A stretch of 64,000 nucleotides of DNA from Piromyces finnis (taxonomy: Eukaryota > Neocallimastigomycota > Neocallimastigomycetes > Neocallimastigales > Neocallimastigaceae): contig MCFH01000049.1 in NCBI GenBank assembly GCA_002104945.1, positions 124,001-188,000 on the forward strand, written 5' to 3'. Below are positions 49,966-61,749 of this stretch, piece by piece. Made by a program: the position numbers and the translations under genes. Under the pieces are notes generated by a model that saw only the letters and a list, made by a program, of their open reading frames with translations, was not told the origin of the DNA and searched no databases. The stretch's first letter is position 1, and the number at the start of each line of letters is the position of its first letter.

Positions 49966-50172
49966 GTTTGAAATCGTTGTTTTTTTTTTAGTTCTATTTT
50001 AGTTTTATTATTAGATATTATTTTCGAATATTAAATATTAAACAATATTTCTTGCTTTTAGGTCTCCTTTCATTTAAATGTATTTTACCATAAATATTCA
50101 TTATAATTTTATTGATGGGTTAAAAAAATTATTTTTTCTCATTTTATTAATTATTAATAATATGAATTTTTT

Positions 50173-50270
50173 TTGAAAAATATAAATTTCGCATGAGATT
50201 TTGAAAATTTTAAAACTTCATAAAACAATAAAATAATTATTAGTTCAATAATAAGTATTTTATTAAAACC
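50173..50270 (+). promoter_or_regulatory. Shared promoter block, gene at 50334
   Basis: Carries the order ATAAATTTC, GAGATTTTGAAAA, AATAAAATAATTATT and ATAATAAGTATTTTATTAAA. Related blocks, in the same order, lie upstream of the genes or relics at 45352, 46853, 54943, 58798 and 61750, about 35-115 bases before the start codon. It is called regulatory because it is kept in position while the DNA around it is not. Confidence 0.45.
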
Positions 50271-50333
50271 CATTTTGTATAATAGTATATATATTTAAAG
50301 CCATTATTTATTGTAGAAATAAGCAAAAAAAAA

Positions 50334-52907
50334 ATGCTCGGAAAGAATATTTTAAGGTTTATTAAATAATTATTATACTATCAATAAATAAAATGATATG
50401 TATACTATATATTAATTATTCATTAACAAAATATAAAAATAATAACAAATATTAATGTATATATATAAAAAAATATATTATAATAGTATCATTGGATTAT
50501 TATTTGTTGGCCATACTTTAGCAAGTAAATATAATAAATATTAATAAAAATTAGTATACTAAAAATTTAAAAGACTAAAAAAATTTTTTTATTTTAAATA
50601 TTGATAATTAAAGGTAATACTTTACCAACATGTAAAGATTTAAGTGATTCTACTGGTAAACTTAGTAGAAGATCATTTGACAGTGCAAATTGTAATAGTG
50701 ATGGGGAAACTGTATCATACTGTACAGATTCAAATAAAATTTATGAAGTAACTGATTTAACAACATTTTCATGTAAAACATCAACATTATCTGAAGGTGT
50801 TCATGTTTTCATTGAAAAAGAAAATAAAGCTATAAGTAAAGTTAAATTGACTAATGAAGGTTCAAATCCAGTCGAAGATGAATATAAAGGAAATTTATCT
50901 ATGTATCTTTGTAATAAAGATAGTGATTGTGAACAAACTAAAGGTTATATTAAAGTAACATTTAATGGAGATGAAGTAAAATACTATGAAATTGGATCTA
51001 CTAGTAAAGAAGCAGAAAAAGGTGGTAATTGTGATGGAAAGGAAAGAATTGGTTTACAATCTGCTAATCATGGTGTTTGTTTATCTGTAAAAGATAAAAG
51101 TGTTGAATTTGGTGAAAATGACAGTTATCTTTTAGATGGTTCAGTAAGTACCAATTCAATCTTCTCTATTGCTAGTGGTAAAGATGGTATTGTTTTAACT
51201 CGTGATTTAAGCACAATTTATTTCAATAATATTTATACTGGTAAATATTTATTTTTTATTTAATTAAAAACTATATATAAATATATATTTCATTTTATTT
51301 CATTATAATATTAATAATCATTAATAACAATAATTTATTATAAAATTTAAAAAAAAAAATAAATAGATGAAGAATATTGCAAGTATCAAGAAAAAAACAT
51401 TATTTCAAGAAAAGCACAATTTGTAGAAGGTACAATTTTAAATACTTTATATGAATGTGAAAGTGGTGCTTGTAAAAGATCCAACACTCTTGATAATGTT
51501 GGTTAGTATTTAAATATATTTCTAATAAATAATACTATAAAAAGTATAATTTTTGAATAAAATAAAATTAATGAAAAGTGTTTTATAAATGATAAATTTT
51601 AGTGGACGGAACTTATTTAGTAGATGATACAATTTATGATTGTAGAAATAGCAATTGTAAGGAACAAACTAATTCAGGAATTTTAGCTTTCAAGAAAGAT
51701 GATGGAGAAGATATTACTTATAAGACTTTATTAAGTTCACTTGCATTATTAACCGAAGATGATCTTGATTCAGTTTATCTTTATGACTGTATTGATGGAG
51801 AATGTAAGTCTACCTCTGGTTTCATAAAATATGGTGATACACCAGCTTTAGCTTCATGTACAAAAGATGGCGGTTGTGTATCTCAAGAAAATGAAACTTG
51901 TGATAAAAGTAACGCAGGTAAAGTTAATTTGGGCAGTGATGGTATGAAACTTTGTGGTTCAGATGGAACATTGTCTTCTTCAGTTTATAATCTTATTGAA
52001 AATACAATATATGAAGCAAATTCAGACAGCCCTATTATTGGAGCAAAACAAAGTAATCTACAATATAATATTTTATTCTTAAAATATTTAATTATTTATC
52101 GAAATATTAATTAATGAATTTTTAATTTTTTTACTTTAAATTTTTAATATAAAATAAATTTTATAGCTGGTAATTTCGTTTTCGGAAATGGACTTAAAGT
52201 TTGTACCGAAGGCAATTGTATAAGTGTATCTAAGGCTGGCTATTTCTTAAATTCCAATTCAGTAGAAATTGCTGATGGAAAGAAATTAATTTACTGTTCA
52301 GGTGATTTATGCGAAGCTAATAAACCAAATAATGGTTACTACATTAACGATGACTATATTAAATCTAAACATGCAATTCTTTGTGATAACGATGGTTGTT
52401 TAGAAATTGAAAATCTTACTAAAAGCGATTGTAATGAAAATGTAAATGAACTTGTTTACATTACTGATGGTTTTAAATATTGTGATGGCACTGAAGCTAA
52501 AAATATTCCAACTGAAACTACAGTTAATCTTTATGAAGTTGATAATGTTAAGGATAAAGCAATTAATTATCCAACAGAATTCGTCGAAGTATCCTCAGGA
52601 AATAAGATGGTTATTAAAGTTGATAAATATTCAGTAACTCAATTTGTCGATGATAATCGTAAATATTAAATATTAAATTTAAAAATTCAAATTATATTTA
52701 AAATTATAAATTAACATATAAGTAAATTTATTAAATATTATTTTTATTAGAATTCTGTATTTCAAGTAATATAAAGGTTGAAGGTAGTTGTAGTAAAGGT
52801 GATACTAAGTATACTTGTATTAATCCTTTTGTTAAATGTGAAACCTTTATTGTTGGAAAATGTGACCTTACTAAAGCAGATGAAAACTGTAATTTATTTT
52901 ATTTTTA

Positions 52908-52944
<37 letters not shown>

Positions 52945-53642
52945 ATGCTATGAATATCATAAATTATTAAATTTTAATTAATAAAAATATATAATTAAAA
53001 TAATAGGTGATGGATACTATGTTGATAGTAATAAACAATTAGAAAAATGTAATAAAGGTGTTTGTTCAGTTGAAAGTAAGATTGGTTACTTCCAAAATGG
53101 TGAAACCTATATTAAATGTACTACTAATGGAGAAAGTAAAGAAATATTTACATGTAGTGAACTTGCTTTAATTGATAGTTGTAAAGATAATAACGGTGCT
53201 TTATTTAAAGAAGAAAAGGATATTAAACTTTGTATTGATGATAATAATAGCAATGCTATTACTATATTCAAAAAAGATACCACAAAATGCTTTATTGGGG
53301 CTAATATATTAAATAATAAAGTAAACACTAAAAAACATTATATAATTAGTACAGCTGATAATGAAGTTTTAACCGAAACCATTGGTGCTGGTAATTAAAT
53401 AATATTCTTAAATATATAAAGATTTTTTAAATATAATAATAAATAGTAATTCAATGAATTTTAATATTTTTTTTATTAAAAAAAAAGCTTATAAAAAATA
53501 CAAATATATAAAAAGTAGTGGTGTTCCAGCTATTTTAGTGAAGGGTGAACAAAACAATATTAAGGCAGATGAATTAATTGAATTTACTGTAAGTGAAGAT
53601 AAAGATAATACTTATGAAAAGGAACAAATTTCTTCTTTATAA
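50334..53642 (+). CDS. Secreted Cys-rich repeat protein, 9 exons (813 aa)
   Basis: Exons: 50334-50356, 50487-50524, 50614-51240, 51367-51501, 51603-52052, 52167-52658, 52751-52888, 53007-53390, 53488-53642. All introns are GT-AG; intron 1 is phase 2 and the other seven are phase 1. Exons 1-2 give the signal peptide (MLGKNILR joined to SIIGLLFVGHTLA). The mature chain is a series of Cys-rich repeats of about 25-40 residues built as G-Y-(Y/F)-hydrophobic ... L/I-x-C ... C, for example AGYFLNSNSV...LIYCSGDLCEA, NGYYINDDY...ILCDNDGC and IGYFQNGET-YIKC. It ends with a short Lys-rich exon (AYKKYKYIKSSG) and an acidic tail. No catalytic motif or membrane anchor is visible. Repeat style and dockerin context make a scaffoldin/cohesin-related role possible; this is inference. 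It is the longest intact member of the array. Confidence 0.8.
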
Positions 53643-54942
53643 ATATATTTATAATGAATTTAAATTTTTTGAAAAATTATTATACATTAATGAATTTGTA
53701 AAAACAAAAGAAAACAAATATTCTTGTATTTTTTTAATTGTTTAAATATATAAAAATAAAAATATTATTCCTTAATAATTAATATCAAAAAAAAATTATA
53801 ATAGTGAAAAAAAGAAAGGGTAGTTATTAAGTATTTGTAATGTAAAAATGATATATTATAGTATTATTTAAAAAATATTATAACAATGTATCTATATAAT
53901 AATTCAAGTATATAAATTTGAAAATTGTTATATTGTATTTTTAATTGTAAAAAAAAAAGAAAATAATAAAAAAAATAAAAGAATATTTATGAATATAAAA
54001 GTTGTTTTCATGAAAAATAACGATTTAGTAATATTTTTATTAAAATTTTTGTTCAACGGTCATTTCATTCTAAATGTTAATATTTTTAATTTCAATTATT
54101 ATTTTTTTTATCTTAACATAATTTTATGAAAAATGACTCTTTTATATTTTAAATTTCTAGAATTTAAAATAATACTGATGATGGTATTATAATGTTTTAA
54201 TCATTTGAAATAAAATTTTGAAAATAGAATGAAAAAAAAAAAAACGAAACTATAACAAAATTGTTAAAATATATATTTTGATATAACGATATTATATATT
54301 CATAAGAATATTCTTAGTATTTCAATCTTTATTTATTATTATATATCTTGACTTTATCGATATTACTATTATTAAAATTATTTCTTTTTCTTTTTAAAAA
54401 AATTAATAATAATGTTTTTTTTATTATTGTATGAATAATTGTTATATTTCAATAATTATATTTAATTTTTAATTGTAATAAAGATCATTCAATCTGTCAT
54501 TTTTTTCAAATGAATTAAACAAAATCATTACATATAATTATAATAGATTTTTAAAATAATTATATTTTAATATTCTGTGATATAAAATTTGAAAAAAAAG
54601 AAAATAATAATAACAATAATTATTATTAAAAAAATATTTATTGTATTCTTTCATTTTTTATAATTAATTTATCTAAAATTATAATTATTTATTTATTTAA
54701 ATAAATTTTTTAAATAAATTTATTGTTATATGATTTTCTAAAACTTTAATTTTTCGTGAAATATAAATTTCTTTTGAGATTTCGAAAATTTTTAAAACTT
54801 CAATAAACATAAAATAATTATTTCTACAATAATAACTATTTTATTAAAACCAAAAAAAATTGTATATAATTTATAATACATTATTATTTTTTATATTTGT
54901 AACTAAATAAGTAAAAATAAAAACTTGTAATATTTATTCAAA
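53643..54942. other. Spacer, start of tandem duplication unit 1
   Basis: From about 53692 on, this DNA is nearly identical to 57556-58797, down to homopolymer lengths in most places. No coding frame. The family promoter block for the next gene is at 54755-54850. Confidence 0.7.
54755..54850 (+). promoter_or_regulatory. Shared promoter block, gene at 54943
   Basis: Same ordered motifs as at 50173: ATAAATTTC, GAGATTTCGAAAA, AAAATAATTATT and ATAATAACTATTTTATTAAA, ending about 93 bases before the ATG. Confidence 0.45.
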
Positions 54943-57099
54943 ATGTTTGCCAAGAAGCTTTTAAGGTATTCCCAAAAAAATGATAAACCTAAAAATTAAA
55001 AACTAAAATTTGAATAGAGTTGAATTTATAATCTATAATTGAAAATAATAAAAAAAGTTTTAATATTAATATTTAAATTATATATTTATTATTAGTGTTG
55101 TTAGTTGCTTATTTTTAGGTAGTCAATTAATTTCTGTTGCTAATGCCGATGCTAGTAAGTATAATAAAATAAAATAAAATAAATAAAAATAAAATAAAAT
55201 ATATTTTTGAAAAAATAATTTTAAATTCTAATGATATATTTGATAATAATTACTAATATAATAAATAGTTGAATTACCAGGTTGTAGTTTTGATATTTCT
55301 GGCTGTTCAGGTTCAATTGAAGCATCAAGTGAAGACACATTCTGTATTGGTACTGATGATGTAATTTATAAATATACTGATACTGAATGTAATGGAAAGT
55401 TAGAATCTGGTGTATATGTTTTTGATAAAGACACAAAGAAAATTCCATCATCAGTAGAAGGTGTAGATGAAAGTAAATTAGTAATGTATGATTGTGATTC
55501 TACTTGTGCTCAAATAAATGGTTATGCAAAAATTGGAAGTAGTTATTATAAAGTATTAAATGATGATAGTAGTAATGATGAAATAACACAATTTGATGAT
55601 GTAAGTAGTTATCTTGTTCATGACGGACAAAATGCTAAAGCTTGTAAAAATGATAGTGAATCATCAATTGAAGTTGATACTTCTGTTACAGGTAAACAAA
55701 AAATATATTTATATAAATATGATTTTATAAAAATAATTAATATATATTTTTAAAATTAAAAATATTAGATGAAGACTATTGTGTTGATAGTAATACTAGT
55801 AAAATTACTAAAAGAAAAGTTCAATACTGTACTGCAGGCGTTGAATGTGATGATTATTATAAATGTGTTAATGGTGAAAATTGTGAAAAAACAAATAATT
55901 CTTATCCTCGTGAGTTTTACTAATAAATTATTTAAATAATTAAATTTATTGAATTTCAAATAGTATAAATATAAAATTTTAACATATTTTTTTATTCATC
56001 TTATTTTTAATAGCAAGAGGAACTGGAGAACCAATTCCAACATGTAATCCTACTAGTACAGATGATGCAGTCTATTGTAAATATTTAAAGTTATCTAATT
56101 ATCTTTTATAAATTATATATAATAATTTTTAATATTTATTTTATTATATATATAATTTTAGGTGCCAGTGGCAGTGTTGTTAGCGGTGGAAACTTATACA
56201 CTTGCAGTGGAGAATCAGATGAAGCATGTACTCCTGATGAAAGCGTTTCAGGTTTAATTGTTAGTGCTGAAGACGACAATCTATACACATGTACAGAAGG
56301 TAAAGATTGTGAAATTACAGATATTTCAGGTTATCTTATTGATAGTAAAAGCAAATTATACAAATGTACAAGTGGTGCCGATTGTTCATTTAAAAATAGT
56401 AGTGGATATCTTATCAATCCTCAAGATCACAAGTTATACCAATGTACCGGTGGTGCAGATTGTGAAGAAAATAGTTCTATAATTGGTTATCTTGTTAATG
56501 CTATTACTAATGGCGATAGTGATCCTTATATTGAATGTGCCGCTACATCAACTGAAGGTGAACACGATTGTGATGTCATTGAACAACCTTCAGGTACTTG
56601 TACAAATGCAGGTGATTTAATATATATTACAAGTGGTGGTGTAGGAAGAAAAAGAAGTGTTTCATACAAAGTTTGTATTGACGATGAAACTTCAAATGCA
56701 GTTGGTGATGAAGGAAGTTACTTTGTTAAATCAGATGCCATTAATGTATTTACTGATAAGGCAGTTGCAGGTTATTTTAATGCAATTGATATTGATGATA
56801 AAGGAAATGTTGTTCTTAACACTGGTCAGTATATAAAATTGGAATATAAATTATAAAATATTATTTTTATCAATATATCAATCTATTAATATTTAAAAAA
56901 ATGTTTTTCAATTTAAATGTAATATAAAATAGTCAAGGATAAATACAAGTATGCTATTAATTATAAAATATATGCTAAAGGTGCAAGTGAAATCTGTCCA
57001 GAAGGTTCATTTAGTGAAAGTGCAAAAGAATTTACTTTAAAGGTAGTTGAAGGTGATGCAGTTAATTATTACGAAGAAGAAGCAACACAAGAAGAATAA
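54943..57099 (+). CDS. Secreted Cys-rich repeat protein, tandem copy 1, 7 exons (512 aa)
   Basis: Exons: 54943-54965, 55096-55154, 55269-55691, 55769-55909, 56014-56076, 56162-56824, 56933-57099; GT-AG throughout, with all introns after the first phase 1. The signal peptide comes from exons 1-2 (MFAKKLLS ... FLGSQLISVANA). Exon 6 holds the clearest repeat array: four units of about 24 residues of the form G-(L/Y)-(I/L)-(V/I)...LY-x-CT-x-G-x-DC, e.g. GYLIDSKSKLYKCTSGADC then GYLINPQDHKLYQCTGGADC. A conserved C-terminal part (GSYFVKSDAINVFTDKAVAG, and exon 7 with an ICPEGS Cys) ends in an acidic EEEATQEE tail. No enzyme motif is seen. It belongs with 58798, 50334 and 61750 and is a scaffoldin-like candidate. 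Confidence 0.85.
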
Positions 57100-58797
57100 G
57101 ATGAGTTGATGAATCTTAATTTTTAAAAGTAGAACTAAATAAAAATTTTTATGGATCATATACGTTTATTTTATTTAGTTTATTAATAATATAAAAAATA
57201 ATAATGTATAAATAGTAATGTAAAATATGTAATAAATATATATAAATTTATTTGTATATATAAAAGTATAAATTTATTATTATTAATAATAAAATGTTGT
57301 ATAATAATTAATATAACTGATTTTATTAAAAAATTATAGTTATCAAATATCATTTTTAATGAAAATACAATTATTAAAGTGTGATAAAAAGTGAAATACT
57401 TCAAATATATAAAATATAATTTGATAATGATTTATTAGTTAATATCTTTAATATTTCATTAATATTATTAACTTTTAAATTTTAATTATTACTTTAAAAA
57501 ATGATTTTTTTTTATTATAAAGAAAAATATATTAAATGTCAATTTCTATTCGTATAATTTGTAAAAACAAAAGAAAACAAATATTCTTGTATTTTTTTAA
57601 TTGTTTAAATATATAAAAATAAAAATCTTATTATTGAATAATTAATAGCAAGAAAAAAATTATAATAGTGAAAAAAAGAAAGGGTAGTTATTAAGTATTT
57701 GTAATGTAAAAATGATATATTATAGTATTATTTAAAAAATATTATAACAATGTATCTATTAATAATTCAATTATATATCCGAAAATTGTTATATTGTATT
57801 TTTAATTGTAAAAAAAAAGAAAACAATAAAAAAAATAAAAGAATATTTATGAATATAAAAGTTGTTTTCATTAAAAATAATGATTTAATGATATTTTTAT
57901 TAAAATTTTTGTTCAACGGTCATTTCATTCTAAATGTTAATATTTTTAATTTCAATTATTATTTTTTTATTTTAACGTAATTTTATGAAAATTACTCTTT
58001 AATATTTTAAATTTCTAGAATTTAAAATAATACTGATGGTGGTATTATAGAGTTTTAATCATTTGAAATAAAATTTTGAAAATAGAATAAAAAAAAAACG
58101 AAACTATAACAAAAATGTTAAAATATATATTTTGATATAACGATATTATATATCCATAAGAATATTCTTAGTATTTAATTTTTTTATTTAATATTATATA
58201 TCTTGACTTTATCGATATTACTATTATTAAAATTATTACTTTTTCTTTTTAAAAAAAATAATAATAATGTTTTTTTTATTATTGTATGAATAATTGTTAT
58301 ATTTCAATATTTATATTTATTTTTTAATTGTAATAAAGATCATTCAATCTGTCATTTTTTTCAAATGAATTAAACAAAATCATTACATATAATTATAATA
58401 GATTTTTAAAATAATTATATTTTAATATTCTGTGATATAAAATTTGAAAAAAAAGAAAATAATAATAACAATAATTATTATTAAAAAAATATTTATTGTA
58501 TTCTTTCATTTTTTATAATTAATTTATCTAAAATTATAATTATTAATTTATTTAAATAAATTTTTTAAATAAATTTATTGTTATATGATTTTCTAAAACT
58601 TTAATTTTTCGTGAAATATAAATTTCTTTTGAGATTTCGAAAATTTTTAAAACTTCAATAAACATAAAATAATTATTTCTACAATAATAACTATTTTATT
58701 AAAACCAAAAAAAATTGTATATAATTTATAATACATTATTATTTTTTATATTTGTAACTAAATAAGTAAAAATAAAAACTTGTAATATTTATTCAAA
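57100..58797. other. Spacer between tandem copies
   Basis: 3' flank of copy 1 (matching 60964-61410) followed by the start of duplication unit 2. Short frames here (57183-57404 and 57750-57980) lie in the repeated non-coding DNA and are not conserved as coding. The promoter block is at 58610-58706. Confidence 0.6.
58610..58706 (+). promoter_or_regulatory. Shared promoter block, gene at 58798
   Basis: Essentially identical to the block at 54755-54850, as expected from the tandem duplication. Ends about 92 bases before the ATG. Confidence 0.45.
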
Positions 58798-60963
58798 ATG
58801 TTTGCCAAGAAGCTTTTAAGGTATTCCCAAAAAAATGATAAACCTAAAAATTAAAAACTAAAATTTGAATAGAGTTGAATTTATAATCTATAATTGAAAA
58901 TAATAAAAAAAGTTTTAATATTAATATTTAAATTATATATTTATTATTAGTGTTGTTAGTTGCTTATTTTTAGGTAGTCAATTAATTTCTGTTGCTAATG
59001 CCGATGCTAGTAAGTATAATAAAATAAAATAAAATAAATAAAAATAAAATAAAATATATTTTTGAAAAAATAATTTTAAATTCTAATGTTATATTTGATA
59101 ATAATTATTGATATAATAAATAGTTACATTACCAGGTTGTGGTGCATTAGAAACTTCTGGCTGTTCAACTTCAATTACAGCATCAGCTGGAAACACATTC
59201 TGTATTGGTACTGATGATGTAATTTATAAATATACTAATACTGAATGTAATGGAAAGTTAAAACCTGGTGTATATGTTTTTGATAAAGAAACAAAGCAAA
59301 TTCCATCATCAGTAGAAGGTGTAGATGAAAGTAAATTAGTAATGTATGATTGTGATTCTACTTGTGCTCAAATAAATGGTTATGCAAAAATTGGGGATAG
59401 TTATTACAAAGTATTAAATGATGATGGTAATAATGAAGAAATAACAGAATTAACTGCTGGAAGTAGTTATCTTATTCATGAAGGAGAAAATGCTAAAGCT
59501 TGTAAATATGATGGTGATACATCATTAATTGAAGTTGATACTTCTGTTACAGGTAAACAAAAAATATATTTTATATAAATATGAATTTATAAATATAATT
59601 AATATATATATTTTTATAACAAAAAATATTTAGGTAAGGAATATTGTGTTGATCGTGGTACTATTAACACTAGTAAAATTACTGAAAGAAAAGTTCAATA
59701 CTGTGAAGATGTTGGATGTGAAGATTATTATACTTGTACTAATGGCGAATGTATAAAAACAACTAATTATTATCCTTGTAAGTTTTTTTAATAAATTATT
59801 TAAATAATTAAATTTAATGAATCTCAATTAGGATAAATATAAAAATTTTAACATATTTTTTTATTCATCTTATTATTTAATAGCAAGAGTTGATGAAGAA
59901 CAAATTCCAACATGTGATCCTACTAGTACAGATAATGCAGTCCATTGTAAATATTTAAAGTTTTCTAATTATCTTTTATAAATTATATATAATAATTTTT
60001 AATATTTATTTTATTATATATATAATTTTAGGTGCCAGTGGCAGTGTTGTTAGTGGTGGAATCTTATACACTTGTAATAAAGAATCAGGTAAAGCATGTA
60101 CTGCTGATGATAGCGTTACAGGTTTAATTGTTATTGCTGGAGACAACAAGCTATACCAATGTACAGAAGGTGAAGATTGTGAAGTTACCAATGTTTCAGG
60201 TTATCTTATTGATAGTAAAAACAAATTATACACATGTACAGGTGGTGTCGATTGTTCATTTAAAAATAGTAGTGGATATCTTATCAATCCTCAAGATCAC
60301 AAGTTATACCAATGTACCGGTGGTAAAGATTGTGAAGAAAATAGTTCTATAATTGGTTATCTTGTTAATGCTATTAATGGTGAAGGTAGTAATCCTTATA
60401 TTAAATGTGCCGCTACATCAACTGAAGGTGAACACGATTGTGATGTCATTGCTCAACCTTCAAATTCTTGTTCAACTGCAGGTGATTTAATATATATAAC
60501 AGGTGTTACAAGAAAAAGAAGTGGTTCATACGAAGTTTGTATTGATAATTCAACTTCAAAACCAGTTGGTGCTGAAGGAAGTTACTTTGTTAAATCAGAT
60601 GCCATTAATGTATTTACTGATAAGGCAGTTGCAGGTTATTTTAATGCAATTGATATTGATGATAAAGGAAATGTTGTTCTTAACACTGGTCAGTATATAA
60701 AATTGGAATATAAATTATAAAATATTATTTTTATCAATATATCAATCTATTAATATTTAAAAAAATGTTTTTCAATTTAAATGTAATATAAAATAGTCAA
60801 GGATAAATACAAGTATGCTATTAATTATAAAATATATGCTAAAGGTGCAAGTGAAATCTGTCCAGAAGGTTCATTTAGTGAAAGTGCAAAAGAATTTACT
60901 TTAAAGGTAGTTGAAGGTGATGCAGTTAATTATTACGAAGAAGAAGCAACACAAGAAGAATAA
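58798..60963 (+). CDS. Secreted Cys-rich repeat protein, tandem copy 2, 7 exons (513 aa)
   Basis: Exons: 58798-58820, 58951-59009, 59124-59552, 59634-59777, 59884-59946, 60032-60688, 60797-60963; same splice sites and phases as copy 1. Exons 1, 2 and 7 and the end of exon 6 appear unchanged from copy 1. Exons 3-5 and the first two thirds of exon 6 carry many amino-acid changes: GCGALETSGCSTSITASAG replaces GCSFDISGCSGSIEASSED, and CEDVGCEDYYTCTNGEC replaces CTAGVECDDYYKCVNGENC. All Cys are kept apart from small shifts of position. The exon 6 repeats (LYQCTEGEDC, LYTCTGGVDC, LYQCTGGKDC) are intact. The role should be as for copy 1, with altered surface residues. Confidence 0.85.
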
Positions 60964-61749
60964 GATGAGTTGATGAATCTTAATTTTTAAAAGTAGAACT
61001 AAATAAAAATTTTTATGGATCATATACGTTTATTTTATTTAGTTTATTAATAATATAAAAAATAATAATGTATAAATAGTAATGTAAAATATGTAATAAA
61101 TATATAAAAATTTATTTATATATATAAAAGTATAAATTTATTATTATTAATAATAAAATGTTGTATAATAATTAATATAACTGATTTTATTAAAATATTG
61201 TAGTTAAAATACAATTATTAAAGTGTGATAAAAAGTGAAATACTTCAAAAATATAAAATATAATTTGATAATGATTTATTAGTTAATATCTTTAATATTT
61301 CATTAATATTATTAACTTTTAATTTTTAATTATTATTTTAAAAAATGACTTTTTTATTATAAAGAAAAATACATTAAATATCAATTTCTATTCGTATAAT
61401 TTATAAAAATAAAAAAATAACAATTTATTTAAAATATATTTTGTTATTTATTGTAGAAAATTAATGAAAACATTATATCATGAATATTATACATTAATTT
61501 TGGGTTAGTTATATTATGATATTTTTATTTTTTTTTGAATTTTCGAAATAATATAAATATCAATTGAAATTTCGAAAAAGTAAAAACTCCAATAAACAAT
61601 AAAATAATTATTTTATATAATAACTATTTTATTTAAATATAAATATTGTATAATAGTGTATATTCATAAAAAAACTTTATATATTTAAGTCTTTTTTTAT
61701 AATAAATTTGTAAATTATTTTTAAATAAAAATTATTTTTTTAAGTTAAA
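60964..61749. other. Spacer before the last family gene
   Basis: 3' flank of copy 2, then from about 61410 new sequence with its own version of the promoter block (61540-61635). No gene seen. Confidence 0.5.
61540..61635 (+). promoter_or_regulatory. Shared promoter block, gene at 61750
   Basis: Diverged version of the family block: ATAAATATC, GAAATTTCGAAAA, CAATAAAATAATTATT and ATAATAACTATTTTATTTAA, about 115 bases before the ATG. It is closest to the block of the decayed copy at 46853. Confidence 0.4.

Larger units (their letters stand above)
48849..50333. other. Intergenic region with promoter block of the first intact family gene
   Basis: A/T-rich spacer. Contains an ATT microsatellite (49894-49965) and the family promoter block at 50173-50270. 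No gene seen. Confidence 0.5.
53692..57555 (+). repeat. 3.86-kb tandem duplication, unit 1
   Basis: Head-to-tail copy of 57556-61410. Each unit contains about 1.25 kb of upstream DNA, one complete seven-exon gene and about 450 bp of 3' flank. Upstream DNA, introns, signal-peptide exons, last exon and 3' flank are almost the same in both units. The middle exons are much more different. Confidence 0.9.
57556..61410 (+). repeat. 3.86-kb tandem duplication, unit 2
   Basis: Second unit of the head-to-tail duplication beginning at 53692. The junction is near the word AATTTGTAAAAACAAAAG, which starts both units. Confidence 0.9.
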
